Source: Synechococcus sp. RSCCF101 (GTDB lineage: Bacteria; Cyanobacteriota; Cyanobacteriia; PCC-6307; Cyanobiaceae). From it: DNA of 64,000 nt. Location of the stretch: assembly GCF_008807075.1 (NCBI RefSeq), contig NZ_CP035632.1, forward strand, positions 62,001-126,000, in the 5' to 3' direction. Of this stretch, positions 1-9,864 are shown piece after piece. How positions within the stretch are numbered: the stretch's first letter is position 1; each line of letters starts with the position of its first letter. The position numbers and the translations under genes are program-made. Under the pieces are notes generated by a model. The model ran no database searches, was not told the origin of the DNA, and saw only the letters and a program-made list of their open reading frames with translations.

Positions 1-165
1 TTCGAGCTGCGGGAGCCCGCCGGCGGCGGCTGGGTGGCGGTCCCGCCCGGAGAGCTGGATCTGGCCCCGGCGGGGATTCCGGCTCTCGAGGGCAGTGACG
101 CCGTGGCCCTGCTCATGGGCCAGCTGCTCGACAGCCTCCGGCGCGACGCTCCTCAGACCTCCTGA
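1..165 (+). CDS. C-terminal end of an unidentified protein (partial)
   Basis: The window opens inside a reading frame that runs 54 codons to a TGA at 163-165; the start lies upstream of the window. The visible tail is rich in Ala, Gly and Leu, ends with a short Leu-rich helix-like stretch (MGQLLDSLRR), and carries no motif I can assign. Its last 13 nt overlap the 3' end of the response regulator on the opposite strand, so the two genes converge. The high-GC third positions match neighbouring genes, which is why I take it as coding. Confidence 0.55.
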   Translation, partial: FELREPAGGGWVAVPPGELDLAPAGIPALEGSDAVALLMGQLLDSLRRDAPQTS

Positions 166-869
166 CGCTCCCCGATCCAGCAGCGGCCCTCCCGGTCGCG
201 ATGCAGGAGAGCTGGCCCCCCGCGGTCGATCTTCTGCTGCAGGTAGCGCATGTGCAGGTCCAGCAGATTGAGGTCGTTCCTGAGCTCCTCTCCCCAGACG
301 CTGCCGAGCAGCCTCTCCGGCGCGAGGGGCTCACCCGGCGTGCTCATCAGACAGGCGAGCAGCTCCGTTTCGCGGTTCGAGAGATCGATCAGATGGCCTG
401 AGCGCCGCACCTCGCCGCTGCAGGGCCGCAGCACCAGGTCCTCCACCCGCAGCTCCAGCTCAGTCAGATCGCTCCGGGATCCTGCGTCGGGGCCCAGGAG
501 CTCCGCAATCCGCTCCAGCAGCGCGTCCACGTCGATGGGCCTGCTCAGCCGGACGAGACGGTCATCCGCTGCACCACCCCCGGCCGCATCCGGCGGATCG
601 CCGCTGCCGCAGACCAGGACTGCCGGCAGCGGACCGACGCGATCCTGCAGCCTGCGCCAGAGATCCGGCCCGGACCCATCGGCCAGCTTCGAGGCCGTGA
701 TCAGCAGCCGGATCGGCGGAGCGGATTCGGCCGCCAGATCGGCCTGCCGGAAGGAGGTGGCCGTCACAACGGCATGCCCCTCACGCTCCAGTTCGCTGGC
801 GAGGAACACCAGCAGGCGCGGATCCGGGTCCACGATCAGCAGCGGGCCCATGGCGTCGCCGGAGGCCAT
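153..869 (-). CDS. OmpR/PhoB-type response regulator with degenerate receiver
   Basis: The 238-residue protein has a receiver-like domain (about residues 9-127) followed by an OmpR-type winged-helix DNA-binding domain (about 138-234). The receiver keeps an acidic pocket residue (D14, with D16 nearby), but the position that normally holds the phosphorylated Asp is Ala59, in the LLITASKLADGSG segment. The conserved Lys before the cis-Pro is Arg110 (SRPID). By family knowledge this should be an atypical regulator that works without phosphorylation; that is inference. An alternative start is Met7. It is divergent from the PAS protein, with about 55-70 bp between the starts. No histidine kinase lies nearby. 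Confidence 0.85.
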   Translation of the reverse strand: MASGDAMGPLLIVDPDPRLLVFLASELEREGHAVVTATSFRQADLAAESAPPIRLLITASKLADGSGPDLWRRLQDRVGPLPAVLVCGSGDPPDAAGGGAADDRLVRLSRPIDVDALLERIAELLGPDAGSRSDLTELELRVEDLVLRPCSGEVRRSGHLIDLSNRETELLACLMSTPGEPLAPERLLGSVWGEELRNDLNLLDLHMRYLQQKIDRGGPALLHRDREGRCWIGERQEV

Positions 870-924
870 GGAGCACAGGCAGCTGGGGGTGATCGTAGGA
901 AGCGGTGCCTAGGGTGAACTGTGA

Positions 925-1341
925 GTGATCCGGTGCAGCATGGAGAGGCGATGGACCGCCTCCGCGATCGCGGCCCTGCGGGAACGCGAGCGGCTTCCCT
1001 TCGTGCGGGCCGATGCGAACGGCGATGTGGTGGAGATCAGTCCCCGCTTCACCGAGGTCTACGGCTGGACGGAGGAGGAGCTGATCGGGGAATCCCTCGG
1101 CCGGATCATGCCGCCGGAGTTCCGCGAGCTCCATCACGCCGGCTTCGCGCGCTTCCGCATGACCGAAGTGTCCCGCGTGCTGGATCATCCGCTGCGGCTG
1201 GCCACCTTCCGGGTCGACGGCACCAGTGTGATCAGCGAGCACTACATCGTCGCCGAACAGGCGGGTGACACCGGCGTGTGGAGCTTCGCCGCCACGCTGC
1301 GCCCGCTGGAAGGGGAGCATGCGATGCCCGAGGACGTCTGA
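925..1341 (+). CDS. Small stand-alone PAS domain protein
   Basis: A protein of about 138 residues that is essentially one PAS fold. It begins with a helix rich in Arg and Glu, then FVRADANGDVVEISPRF, the GWTEEELIGESL helix and the MPPEFRELHHAGF segment, which are typical PAS core features. There is no kinase, GGDEF or DNA-binding part, so it could only sense or bind partners. The start is uncertain: GTG at 925 or ATG at 940, neither with a strong ribosome site. It is divergent from the Asp-less response regulator and converges with the ABC ATPase 3 bp downstream. Confidence 0.8.
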   Translation: MIRCSMERRWTASAIAALRERERLPFVRADANGDVVEISPRFTEVYGWTEEELIGESLGRIMPPEFRELHHAGFARFRMTEVSRVLDHPLRLATFRVDGTSVISEHYIVAEQAGDTGVWSFAATLRPLEGEHAMPEDV

Positions 1342-1344
1342 GGC

Positions 1345-2058
1345 TCAGCGCTCCAGGGCCCGGCCGTCGCGGAAGTGGATCACGCGCTGGGCCCGTTCGG
1401 CCACATCGTCTTCATGGGTGACGAGCACCAGCGTGATGCCCTGACGATGCAGATCATCGAACAGGGCCAGCACATCGCGGGTGGTGCGGGAATCGAGGGC
1501 CCCGGTCGGCTCGTCGGCCAGGAGCAGGGCCGGCCGGTTGATGATCGCCCGGGCGATCGCCACCCGCTGCTGCTGGCCGCCGGAGAGCTGGTTGGGACGG
1601 TTGCTGTGACGATCGGCCAGCCCGACCCGGTCGAGGGCCTCGGCAGCCCGGCGCCGCCGCTCGGCCGGCGCCACCCCGGCATAGATCATCGGCAGGGCCA
1701 CATTCTCCAGCGCGCTCAGGTGGGGCAGCAGGTGGAACTGCTGGAAGACGAATCCCAGGTTCTGATTGCGCAGATCCGCCAGGGCGTCGTCCTCGAGGTG
1801 CTCCACCGGAACACCGTTGAGCCGATAGCAGCCGGACGTCGGACGGTCCAGGCAGCCGAGGATGTTCATCGCCGTGCTTTTGCCCGAGCCGGAGGCTCCC
1901 ATCACCGCGAGGTAGTCCCCTTGCGCGACCGTCAGATCGAGGTGGTCGAGCGCCCGCACAGTGGCCTCACCGCTGCCGTAGACCTTGCTGACGTCGCTCA
2001 GCTGGGCCACCGGAGCGTCGCCTGTGGCACGGATGAGGGGCTCGGGAGCCGAGAGCAT
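1345..2058 (-). CDS. MacB/LolD-family ABC transporter ATP-binding protein
   Basis: The 237-residue ATPase has all the expected motifs: Walker [11 protein letters not shown]-loop [10 protein letters not shown], signature LSGGQQQR, Walker [10 protein letters not shown] and the H-loop VTHEDD. The sequence resembles the MacB/LolD/DevA group, which drives export or lipoprotein-release systems together with a FtsX-like permease. No permease is adjacent. The gene follows ndhB by 4 bp on the same strand, so it is probably co-transcribed with ndhB, which is not a functional relationship I can explain. A MacA-like adaptor lies about 43 kb away (44455-45582). Confidence 0.9.
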   Translation of the reverse strand: MLSAPEPLIRATGDAPVAQLSDVSKVYGSGEATVRALDHLDLTVAQGDYLAVMGASGSGKSTAMNILGCLDRPTSGCYRLNGVPVEHLEDDALADLRNQNLGFVFQQFHLLPHLSALENVALPMIYAGVAPAERRRRAAEALDRVGLADRHSNRPNQLSGGQQQRVAIARAIINRPALLLADEPTGALDSRTTRDVLALFDDLHRQGITLVLVTHEDDVAERAQRVIHFRDGRALER

Positions 2059-2062
2059 CGCT

Positions 2063-3649
2063 TCAGCCGATCGAGAGGGGTGGGGCCTGGGCGATCGCCT
2101 TCTGGAGAATCGGTGTGCCCGCCACGGTGGAATTGGCCCACTGGAACAGCGGGTTGGAGAGAATCCCGCCCACTGCGGTGATGAACACGCAGCTCACCAG
2201 GGCGGTGCGCAGAGGGGCCAGACCCGCGAGGGACCAGGAGATGTCCGGGTAGCTCTGCACCACGTCGGACGCTTCCTGGGGCTCCTTGACCACCATCATC
2301 TTGATCACCGAGATGTAGTAGTAGATCGAGACCACCGAGGTCACCAGGCCCACCACCACCAGCAGGTACTGCTGATCGGCCCAGCCGGCGAAGAAGAGGT
2401 AGATCTTGCCGAAGAAGCCGAGCATCGGCGGAATGCCGCCGAGCGAGAGCAGACAGAGGCTCAGGCCGAGAGTGATGAGAGGGTCCTTCTGATACAGGCC
2501 GGCGTAGTCGGAGATGCGGTCGCTGCCGGTCCGGATCGAGAAGAGAATGATGCAGGCGAAGGCGCCCAGGTTCATGAACAGGTAGGCGGCCATGTACAGG
2601 ACCATGGCCGCGAAGCCGTCCTCGGTGCCGCAGACCAGGCCGATCATCACGAAGCCGGCCTGACCGATGGAGCTGTAGGCCAGCATCCGCTTCATCGAGG
2701 TCTGGGCCAGGGCCACCACGTTGCCCAGGGTCATGCTCAGCAGGGCCAGCACCGTGAACAGCAGCTTCCACTGGGTGTCGTAGGGCTCGAAGCAGCCGAC
2801 GAGCAGGCGCAGGGCCAGGGCGAAGCCCGCGGCCTTGGAGCCGACCGAGAGGAAGGCCACCACCGGCGTCGGCGAGCCCTCGTAGACATCCGGCGTCCAC
2901 TGGTGGAAGGGCACCGCGGCGATCTTGAAGGCCACGGTCGCCAGCACGAAGACCAGGGCCAGGGCGGCGACCGGTGAGGTGCTGGTGCGCAGGGCCAGGC
3001 CCACAGCCTCAAGCGCGGTCGAACCGCCGGTGAGTCCGTAGAGCAGGGAGGCTCCGTAGAGGAAGACCGCAGCTGCCGCCGATCCCACCAGCAGATATTT
3101 GAGGGCGGCTTCCGAACTGCGGGCATCCCGCTTCATGTAGCCGGAGAGCAGGTAGCTGGACACCGAGAGGGTCTCCAGCGACACGAAGATGCTCACCAGA
3201 TCGGTGGCCCCGCAGAGCAGCATCGCTCCCAGGGTGGCCGCGAGCAGGATGGCGGCGTATTCACCCAGGGGAGTACCGCTGCGCTCCACATACCGCCAGC
3301 TGATCAGCAGTGAGAGCAGGGTGGAGAGGGCCACCACGGCCCGGAAGGCCACCGAGAGGTTGTCGGCGATGAAGGCGCCCATGAAGGCCGGCTCCACCGA
3401 ACCGTTCCACTGGAACGCGAGCAGCACGAGCGAGGTGCCCAGGCCGCCGTAGCAGATGGGAGGCACCCAGCGACTGGCCAGGCGCTCGCCGCCCAGGTCC
3501 ACCAGCAGGGCCAGGATCAGCGCCAGAAGCACCGCGCCCTCCGGCGCGATCGCTTCGGCGTGCAGCGGCATCGAGAAGAGGTTGCCGGGGGAGGCCGCAG
3601 GATCGGAAAGGCCGACCCCGCCGCTGCTGATCGTTGCGAACAGGTTCAT
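2063..3649 (-). CDS. ndhB: NAD(P)H-quinone oxidoreductase subunit 2 (NDH-1 NdhB)
   Basis: The 528-residue, strongly hydrophobic protein has about 14 membrane segments and the proton-pump core conserved with other NdhB/NuoN proteins, for example the stretches around [29 protein letters not shown] and [11 protein letters not shown]. NdhB is a membrane-arm subunit of the thylakoid NDH-1 complexes used in respiration, cyclic electron flow and CO2 uptake. I chose ATG at 3649 because the longer frame (from 3700) would add only a low-quality Arg/Ser/Gly-rich leader that runs into the topA promoter region. It is divergent from topA. Confidence 0.97.
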   Translation of the reverse strand: MNLFATISSGGVGLSDPAASPGNLFSMPLHAEAIAPEGAVLLALILALLVDLGGERLASRWVPPICYGGLGTSLVLLAFQWNGSVEPAFMGAFIADNLSVAFRAVVALSTLLSLLISWRYVERSGTPLGEYAAILLAATLGAMLLCGATDLVSIFVSLETLSVSSYLLSGYMKRDARSSEAALKYLLVGSAAAAVFLYGASLLYGLTGGSTALEAVGLALRTSTSPVAALALVFVLATVAFKIAAVPFHQWTPDVYEGSPTPVVAFLSVGSKAAGFALALRLLVGCFEPYDTQWKLLFTVLALLSMTLGNVVALAQTSMKRMLAYSSIGQAGFVMIGLVCGTEDGFAAMVLYMAAYLFMNLGAFACIILFSIRTGSDRISDYAGLYQKDPLITLGLSLCLLSLGGIPPMLGFFGKIYLFFAGWADQQYLLVVVGLVTSVVSIYYYISVIKMMVVKEPQEASDVVQSYPDISWSLAGLAPLRTALVSCVFITAVGGILSNPLFQWANSTVAGTPILQKAIAQAPPLSIG

Positions 3650-3756
3650 GGGGCCTGGACCGCTCCCGCTTCGGAGCGGACTGTAGCGGCGCTCCAGCAA
3701 TGGATCGCGCGAGCGGGCGTCGTGCGATAAAGAGGGGTGTCGGCACGTCTCCGCCT

Positions 3757-6489
3757 GTGGCGAACACCCTGGTCATCGTCGAAAGCCCAACGAAGGCGCG
3801 CACGATCCGGGCCTTTCTGCCGAAGAGCTTCCGGGTGGAAGCCTCCATGGGCCACGTGCGCGATTTACCCAACAACGCCAGCGAGATTCCGGCGGCCTAC
3901 AAAGGTGAGAAGTGGGCCAGCCTGGGCGTCAACACCGCCAGCAACTTCGAGCCCCTGTACGTGGTGCCGAAGGACAAGAAGAAGGTGGTGAAGGAACTGA
4001 GGGCCGCTCTCAAGCAGGCCGATGAGCTGCTGCTGGCCACGGACGAGGACCGGGAGGGCGAGAGCATCAGCTGGCACCTGCTCCAGCTGCTCAGCCCCAA
4101 GGTGCCGGTGAAGCGGATGGTGTTCCACGAGATCACCCGCGATGCCATCCAGCGCGCCCTGAGCCAGACCCGCGATCTGGACATGGAGCTGGTTCACGCG
4201 CAGGAGACCCGGCGGATCCTGGACCGGCTGGTGGGCTACACCCTCTCGCCCCTCCTCTGGAAGAAGGTGGCCTGGGGCCTCTCCGCCGGTCGGGTCCAGT
4301 CGGTCTCGGTGCGTCTGATCGTGCAGCGGGAGCGGGCACGCCGAGCTTTCCGCAGCGGCAGCTACTGGGACCTGAAGGCTCAGCTCGAGCAGGCCGGCAC
4401 CAGGTTCGAGGCGCGCCTCACCCATCTCGAGGGACAGAAGGTGGCCGGGGGCCAGGATTTCGATGAGGCCACCGGTGCGATCAAGGCCGGCAGCAGCGTG
4501 CGGCTGCTGGACGAGACCACCGCCCGCTCGCTGCGCGCCAGCCTGGAGGCCGGGGCCTGGACGGTGTCCACCGTGGAGGAGAAACCCTCCGTGCGCCGGC
4601 CGGTCGCTCCCTTCACCACCAGCACCCTGCAGCAGGAGGCGAACCGCAAGCTGCGCCTCTCGGCCCGCGAGACGATGCGCACCGCCCAGGGCCTCTACGA
4701 ACGGGGGTTCATCACCTACATGCGCACGGATTCCGTGCACCTCTCCGAGCAGGCCATCAGCGCGGCCCGTGCCTGCGTCGAGTCGAATTACGGCGCCTCC
4801 TTCCTGAGCCCCTCACCGCGCCAGTTCAGCACCAAGTCGCGCAACGCCCAGGAGGCCCACGAGGCCATCCGGCCCTCCGGAGACCGCTTCCGGATGCCTG
4901 GCGACACCGGTCTCGATGGACGCGATCTGGCCCTCTACGAGCTGATCTGGAAGCGCACCGTGGCCAGTCAGATGGCCGATGCCCGGCTGACACTGATGGC
5001 GGTGGATCTCGAGGCGGGCCCGGCCCGGTTCCGCTCCAACGGCAAGCGGATCGACTTCCCCGGCTTCTTCCGCGCCTACGTGGAGGGAAGCGATGACCCC
5101 GACGCGGCGCTGGAGGGACGGGAGGTACTGCTGCCCACCCTCGCTGTGGGTGATCAGCCCGATCTGCGCGAGCTCGAGGCCCTCGGCCATGCCACCCAGC
5201 CCCCCGCCCGCTACAGCGAGGCCGCTCTGGTCAAGACCCTGGAGAAGGAGGGCATCGGCAGGCCGTCCACCTACGCCAGCATCATCGGCACCATCGTCGA
5301 TCGGGGTTACGCCACCCTGCAGGGTCACACCCTGATTCCGAGCTTCACCGCCTTCGCCGTCACCGCCCTTCTCGAGGAGCACTTCCCCGACCTCGTCGAC
5401 ACCGGCTTCACGGCCCGGATGGAGGGAACGCTCGATGAGATCTCCCACGGAAAGGTGGCCTGGCTGCCCTACCTGGAGGGCTTCTACAAGGGGTCCGAAG
5501 GGCTCGAGACCCAGGTGCATGAACGGGAGGGGGACATCGATCCCGGCCGCTCCCGCACGGTGTCGCTGGAGGGTCTGCCCTGCGTCGTGCGCATTGGCCG
5601 TTTCGGCGCCTACCTGGAGACCCAGCGGGTCAGCGACGACGGGGAGGAGGAGGTGATCAAGGCCACCCTGCCCCGGGAGATCACCCCGGCGGATCTTGAT
5701 GCCGAGCAGGCGGAGCTGATCCTGCGCCAGAAGGCGGAGGGGCCCGAGAGCATCGGCGTGGATCCGGAGACCGGCGAGGCGGTGTATCTGCTGTTCGGCC
5801 AATACGGTCCCTACGTGCAGCGCGGCCAGGCGAGCGAGGAGACGCCCAAGCCCAAGCGGGCCTCTCTGCCCCGGGGGGTGAAGCCCGAGGACCTCAGCCT
5901 CGAGGACGCCCTCGGACTGCTGCGCCTGCCCAGGCTGCTGGGGGAACACCCCGATGGAGGTCGGATTCAGGCCGGCCTCGGCCGGTTCGGGCCCTACGTG
6001 GTGCACGACAAGGGCAAGGGGGAGAAGGACTACCGCTCCCTCAAGGCCGAGGATGACGTGCTGGCCATCGGCCTCAGCCGCGCCCTCGAGCTGCTGGCCA
6101 TGCCCAAGCGGGGCCGCGGCGGCCGCACCGCCCTCAAGGATCTGGGCACTCCCGAGGGAGCCAGTGAGTCCATTCAGGTCTTCGACGGTCCCTACGGGCT
6201 CTACGTGAAGCAGGGGAAGCTGAATGCCTCGCTGCCGGAGGGACGCACGGCCGATCAGGTGTCGCTGGAGGAAGCCGTCGAACTGCTGGCCGCCAAGGCC
6301 GCCAGCAAGGGAGGCGGCCGTCGCCGGACCGCCGCAGCGGGCTCCACCGGTACAGGGCGGGCCGCCAAGTCGGCGAAGGCGGCCAAGCCGGCCTCCGCGG
6401 CCAAGCCCGCCCGCAAGCCCCCCGCCACCACCAAGACGGGCCGCCTGCGGGCCAGCGCGGTGCGGGTGATCCGACCGGCCGATCGTTGA
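3757..6489 (+). CDS. topA: DNA topoisomerase I (type IA)
   Basis: The 910-residue enzyme relaxes negative supercoils through a 5'-phosphotyrosine intermediate. The Toprim domain begins at residue 1 ([13 protein letters not shown]) and has the metal-binding D96-x-D98-x-E100. The active-site Tyr is at about residue 321 in [10 protein letters not shown]. After the catalytic core come several GxYGPYV-type C-terminal repeats ([38 protein letters not shown]) and an Ala/Lys-rich basic tail, with no Cys4 zinc fingers. I use GTG at 3757 because the conserved N-terminus begins there; an in-frame ATG at 3700 would add 19 unconserved residues. Confidence 0.96.
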   Translation: MANTLVIVESPTKARTIRAFLPKSFRVEASMGHVRDLPNNASEIPAAYKGEKWASLGVNTASNFEPLYVVPKDKKKVVKELRAALKQADELLLATDEDREGESISWHLLQLLSPKVPVKRMVFHEITRDAIQRALSQTRDLDMELVHAQETRRILDRLVGYTLSPLLWKKVAWGLSAGRVQSVSVRLIVQRERARRAFRSGSYWDLKAQLEQAGTRFEARLTHLEGQKVAGGQDFDEATGAIKAGSSVRLLDETTARSLRASLEAGAWTVSTVEEKPSVRRPVAPFTTSTLQQEANRKLRLSARETMRTAQGLYERGFITYMRTDSVHLSEQAISAARACVESNYGASFLSPSPRQFSTKSRNAQEAHEAIRPSGDRFRMPGDTGLDGRDLALYELIWKRTVASQMADARLTLMAVDLEAGPARFRSNGKRIDFPGFFRAYVEGSDDPDAALEGREVLLPTLAVGDQPDLRELEALGHATQPPARYSEAALVKTLEKEGIGRPSTYASIIGTIVDRGYATLQGHTLIPSFTAFAVTALLEEHFPDLVDTGFTARMEGTLDEISHGKVAWLPYLEGFYKGSEGLETQVHEREGDIDPGRSRTVSLEGLPCVVRIGRFGAYLETQRVSDDGEEEVIKATLPREITPADLDAEQAELILRQKAEGPESIGVDPETGEAVYLLFGQYGPYVQRGQASEETPKPKRASLPRGVKPEDLSLEDALGLLRLPRLLGEHPDGGRIQAGLGRFGPYVVHDKGKGEKDYRSLKAEDDVLAIGLSRALELLAMPKRGRGGRTALKDLGTPEGASESIQVFDGPYGLYVKQGKLNASLPEGRTADQVSLEEAVELLAAKAASKGGGRRRTAAAGSTGTGRAAKSAKAAKPASAAKPARKPPATTKTGRLRASAVRVIRPADR

Positions 6490-6983
6490 TGGGCCACCTG
6501 CTGCCCCGGGCCGCGGCTCTGCTGCTGGTGTCCCTGGGCTGCGCCGGATGCAGCGGCACCGGTTTCGGCGATGCCCTCTCCGGCAGCTTCTCCGGCGCCG
6601 GTGGGGAACCTGCGGACACGGCCGAAACCCCCTCCCCCACCGCTGCATCGCCGACCGAGCCCGCTGCTGCATCCCCGGCCGAACCCGCCGAGACGCCAGC
6701 TGAGGAGACCCCCGAGCCCGCCGAGCCCCCTCCCGCTGCCGCCGCGGATCAGGCCGACAACGCGGATCCGCCGGGAACGGATGCTCCCGTTGCCGAGCCG
6801 GAACGGGCGCCGTACCGCATCGTGATCAGTCTTCCCAGCGCCGATCCCACGGCTCCCTCCGAAGCCCTCAGCCGGGCGCTGAAACAGGCCGGGGTCGTGT
6901 TTTCCGTGGAGACCATCCACCGCCTCGATCGTCCCGTGGAGCCATCCGAGGCGCCGCCTGCCGAGGCCGCCCCGCGCCCATGA
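6489..6983 (+). CDS. Putative lipoprotein with Pro/Ala/Glu-rich linker
   Basis: 164 residues. The N-terminus is a lipoprotein signal peptide (hydrophobic AAALLLVSLG followed by Cys in LGCAGC). The middle, about residues 35-100, is low-complexity Pro/Ala/Glu. A compact C-terminal part (PYRIVISLPSADP to VVFSVETIHRLD) looks folded. The ATG overlaps the topA stop by one base (TGATG), and its own stop overlaps the next start (ATGA), so it is translationally coupled in the topA operon. I do not recognise a family; the role is unknown and probably periplasmic. Confidence 0.75.
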   Translation: MGHLLPRAAALLLVSLGCAGCSGTGFGDALSGSFSGAGGEPADTAETPSPTAASPTEPAAASPAEPAETPAEETPEPAEPPPAAAADQADNADPPGTDAPVAEPERAPYRIVISLPSADPTAPSEALSRALKQAGVVFSVETIHRLDRPVEPSEAPPAEAAPRP

Positions 6984-7624
6984 GCGGTCCCCTTTCGCCC
7001 CGCCAGGCCCGCCAGCTGACGGAGACCGCCTATCTGGCGGCCGTGATGGCCCTGATCTGGGTGGCGCTCTACTACCTGCCGGTGGGTGGCGCCCTGTTCC
7101 GCCTCGCCCTGCCGCTGCCCCTGGCCCTGCTTCAGTGCCGCCGCGGCGTTCGCTGCGGCCTCGAGGGTCTCGCCGTGGCCACGCTTCTGCTGGTGGCCCT
7201 GATGGGGCCGATCCGCGGGCCCCTGCTGCTCTTTCCCTACGGTTCCCTCGCCCTCTGGCTCGGCTGGACCTGGACCCGCCGCTGCAGCTGGTGGCTGTCC
7301 TGGTCGCTCGGCAGCCTCATCGGTGCGCTCGGGTTTCTCGTGCGCATCACCGTGATCTCACTGCTGCTGGGGGAGAACCTCTGGGTGGTGGTCACCCGCG
7401 CGGCCTCCTCCCTGCTGGATCGCCTCAGCGCGGCTCTCTCCCTGGGTGCCGGCCCCGATCTGCCCCAGGTTCAGCTGATGGCCATCGCTCTGATCCTGTT
7501 CCAGAACGTTGTGTATGTGCTGGCGCTGCATGCCGTGGCGTACTGGATCTTTCCGCGCCTCGCCGCCCCGATCCCGGAGCCGCCCGATCCGCTGCGCCCC
7601 CTTGTGGCGCTCGATCCGCTCTGA
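6980..7624 (+). CDS. DUF2232-type integral membrane protein
   Basis: 214 residues with about six hydrophobic segments, among them AAVMALIWVALYYLP, ALPLPLALLQ, LLVALMGP, LIGALGFLVRITVISLLL and LMAIALILFQNVVYVLALHAVAYWI. The layout and sequence resemble the DUF2232 (YybS-like) membrane family found next to topA-like genes in picocyanobacteria. The biochemical role is unknown. Its start overlaps the previous stop by 4 nt (ATGA), and the next gene begins about 40 bp downstream, so it is in the middle of the topA operon. Confidence 0.8.
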   Translation: MSGPLSPRQARQLTETAYLAAVMALIWVALYYLPVGGALFRLALPLPLALLQCRRGVRCGLEGLAVATLLLVALMGPIRGPLLLFPYGSLALWLGWTWTRRCSWWLSWSLGSLIGALGFLVRITVISLLLGENLWVVVTRAASSLLDRLSAALSLGAGPDLPQVQLMAIALILFQNVVYVLALHAVAYWIFPRLAAPIPEPPDPLRPLVALDPL

Positions 7625-7662
7625 GCGGGCCGGGGACATCGCTTCCCGCAGGCCCCGGTCAG

Positions 7663-8805
7663 GTGCTGCTGGAGGGCCCGCCGCAGGCCCTGCCCCGCTG
7701 GCGACGGCGCTGGCAGCGGCACTGGCGCCGCAGCTGCCCCCTGCTCCTGCTGGCCGGCACCGGCACGGCGGCGGTGCCGGGGATCTCGGCGGCCGGGCTC
7801 ACGCCGGACTCGCGCCGGTTCACGGCGGCGGCGGACGCGGAGCTGCTGCTGCTCGGTCCCTCGGCGGCCAGGCCCCATGCCCTGCCGCCCCTGCCGGCGG
7901 GCGTGAGCCCGGCCCTGATCAGCTGGGTCGTCTCCCAGCGGCTGGCCCTTGTCCCGCTGGTGATCGATGCCGGTGCGCCCACCCCACCCGGCGTACCCCA
8001 TGTCCGCATGCCGGGCGCCGAGCCGGCCCGATGTCTGAGCACGGGGAACGCCATGGACCCGGCCACCGTGGCTGCGTTGCTGGGCTGGGGACGGCGCTGG
8101 GGTGCCGCGCTGCAGGGGAGGCCCCTGCTGCTGGCGGAGTGCGTGCCGGGCGGCACGAGCACCGCCGCCGCCGTCCTCACCGGTCTCGGACTGGACTGCG
8201 CCGCCTGCATCAGCGGCAGCCTGCGCGAGCCGCCGCGGACCCTGCGCCGAGATCTGGTGCAGCGCGGTCTGGCCCGCGCCGGCCTGAGCGGGCCGGCCGG
8301 TCGGCCCTCCCCGGCGCCCGCTGACGTTCTCGCCGCGGTGGGGGATCCCATGCTCGCCCTCGCCGCGGGACTGGTGATCGGGGCGGGTGGCGGCGATTCG
8401 CCGATCCTTCTGGCGGGGGGGAGCCAGATGGCGGCCGTGTTCGCTGCGGCGCTCGCCCTGTCCCGTGCGCCTGAGCGGGCCCGGCTGGGTGCTGCTGCGG
8501 CCGTGGTGACCACCTCCTGGCTGGCGCAGGAGAACGCCGGAGCCTTCGCTGGGCTGATGGAGCGGCTGGGGGAGCGCTGGGGTGTGGCGCCGATGGCGCT
8601 GGCGAGCCGTCTGAGCTTCCACCGCTGCCGGAACGAGCGCCTGCGCGACTACGAGCGGGGGTACATCAAGGAGGGCGTGGGTGCGGGCGGTTTCGCCCTG
8701 CTCTGGGAACTGAGCGGCCGGGTCGCCTCCGATCTGGCCGGGGCCTGTGACAGCGAGGCCCCCCGCATGCTCCTCACCGATTCCGGCCAGCCTGCTGACG
8801 CGTAG
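7663..8805 (+). CDS. CobT-like nicotinate-nucleotide phosphoribosyltransferase family (TIGR00303-type)
   Basis: About 380 residues. Conserved blocks include GISAAGLTPDSRRFTAAADAE, STGNAMD, ECVPGGTSTAAAVLTGLG and GDPMLALAAGLVIGA, which match the cyanobacterial/archaeal branch related to nicotinate-nucleotide:dimethylbenzimidazole phosphoribosyltransferase (lower ligand of B12). Activity in cyanobacteria, which make pseudocobalamin, is not settled, so I give no symbol. The reading frame is open far upstream, but conservation starts near here; GTG at 7663 is the only plausible start close to the conserved N-terminus. cobM at 32.6-33.4 kb belongs to the same general pathway. Confidence 0.75.
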   Translation: MLLEGPPQALPRWRRRWQRHWRRSCPLLLLAGTGTAAVPGISAAGLTPDSRRFTAAADAELLLLGPSAARPHALPPLPAGVSPALISWVVSQRLALVPLVIDAGAPTPPGVPHVRMPGAEPARCLSTGNAMDPATVAALLGWGRRWGAALQGRPLLLAECVPGGTSTAAAVLTGLGLDCAACISGSLREPPRTLRRDLVQRGLARAGLSGPAGRPSPAPADVLAAVGDPMLALAAGLVIGAGGGDSPILLAGGSQMAAVFAAALALSRAPERARLGAAAAVVTTSWLAQENAGAFAGLMERLGERWGVAPMALASRLSFHRCRNERLRDYERGYIKEGVGAGGFALLWELSGRVASDLAGACDSEAPRMLLTDSGQPADA

Positions 8806-8814
8806 GGTCCCCCG

Positions 8815-9864
8815 ATGGGTTCCGCCATCTCCCGCCGCCGTCTGCTGCAGCTGATGGCCCTTTCCGGCGCGGCGTCCCTGTTGGGCTGTGGCCGGGCCGG
8901 CGAGGCTGCGGCTCCTCCGCGCCTCGGCAGTGTGCGCGGCCAGCTCCCCCGGACCTGGCTGCAGCGTCTGCCGGACCCCTGGATCTCGACCAGCGTTGAC
9001 ACCGTCGGGGCGCTCACACCGGACCCGCCCGCCCCGTTCGATCTGCTCGCTCTGAGCGATGGCTGGGCTCTCGAGGACGCCGCCCGGCGCTGGCAGCCTC
9101 CCGCGGCCCCGGCGCTGCGAGCCCGACTCGCTCCCTGGGTGAGCGACATGGCTGGCCCGGCTCTGCCCGAGGTGCTTCTGGAGCGGGCCCTGCCGGTGGG
9201 CGTCTCACCCTGGGTGATCGTGCATCGTCTGCCGCGCCGCAGCGCCCCTCCCCCCTCTGAGGGCTGGGGGATGCTGCTGGACCCGGAGCTGCAGGGATCG
9301 CTGGTGCTCCCCTCCAGCCCGCGGGTGGTGATGGCGCTGGCCGAGCGATTGCCCAACGGTCTGGAGGATCTGCCCCGGCTGCGCCGCCAGGCCTTCAGTC
9401 ACGACGAGCGACACGCGCTGAATCTGCTGCTGGCCGGCGAGGTCCTGGCGGCGGTCTGCCAGCTGCGCTGGCTGGTGCCCCTGCTGCGCAGCGACCATCG
9501 CCTGCAGGTGCTCCTGCCCGAGCAGGGCACGGTGCTGGGCTGGACCGTGCTCGTGCGGCCGACCGGCAGTCCGGAGCCCCTGCCGCAGCCCTGGGTGGAC
9601 GCGGCCTGGGAGCCGCCTCTGCTGGCCCGGCTGGCGCGAGGCGGCTGGCTGCCCCCCCTGCCACCCGGTGACCTCCGTCCCGCCCTGGCCACCCTGCCGG
9701 AGGAGCTGGCGGCGTGGATGGCTCCATCCCCCGCGCTGCTGCGGCGCTGCGTCAGCCTCGGGCCGCTCGATCCGGAGGAGCGGCAGCGGCTGCAGCGGAT
9801 CTGGGACGCGGCTGCCCCCCCGGCCGGTCTCAGCCCCAGAGGCGGCGCCTGGGGGCGGCCTTGA
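8815..9864 (+). CDS. Tat/lipobox periplasmic solute-binding-like protein
   Basis: 349 residues. The N-terminus has a twin-arginine-like stretch (SRRRLLQLMALSG) leading into a lipobox (SLLGC), suggesting an exported lipoprotein. The rest resembles a two-lobed periplasmic binding protein of the polyamine/ferric-iron class (DLLALSDGWALEDAA, SPWVIVHR, LLDPELQGSLVLPSSPRVV, LAGEVLAAVCQ), though I cannot name a substrate. No transporter subunits are adjacent. It is the last gene of the topA cluster, 9 bp after the CobT-like gene, and overlaps the 3' end of the aldo/keto reductase by 35 nt on the other strand. Confidence 0.7.
   Translation: MGSAISRRRLLQLMALSGAASLLGCGRAGEAAAPPRLGSVRGQLPRTWLQRLPDPWISTSVDTVGALTPDPPAPFDLLALSDGWALEDAARRWQPPAAPALRARLAPWVSDMAGPALPEVLLERALPVGVSPWVIVHRLPRRSAPPPSEGWGMLLDPELQGSLVLPSSPRVVMALAERLPNGLEDLPRLRRQAFSHDERHALNLLLAGEVLAAVCQLRWLVPLLRSDHRLQVLLPEQGTVLGWTVLVRPTGSPEPLPQPWVDAAWEPPLLARLARGGWLPPLPPGDLRPALATLPEELAAWMAPSPALLRRCVSLGPLDPEERQRLQRIWDAAAPPAGLSPRGGAWGRP

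Noticed and set aside
781-1320. 179-codon minus-strand frame spanning the regulator/PAS junction
   Set aside because: It overlaps both real genes out of frame and shows no domain.
4813-6672. 619-codon open frame on the minus strand opposite topA
   Set aside because: High-GC genes generate long antisense frames; the translation has no domain and is Gly/Leu/Ala/Arg-rich, while topA is unmistakable.
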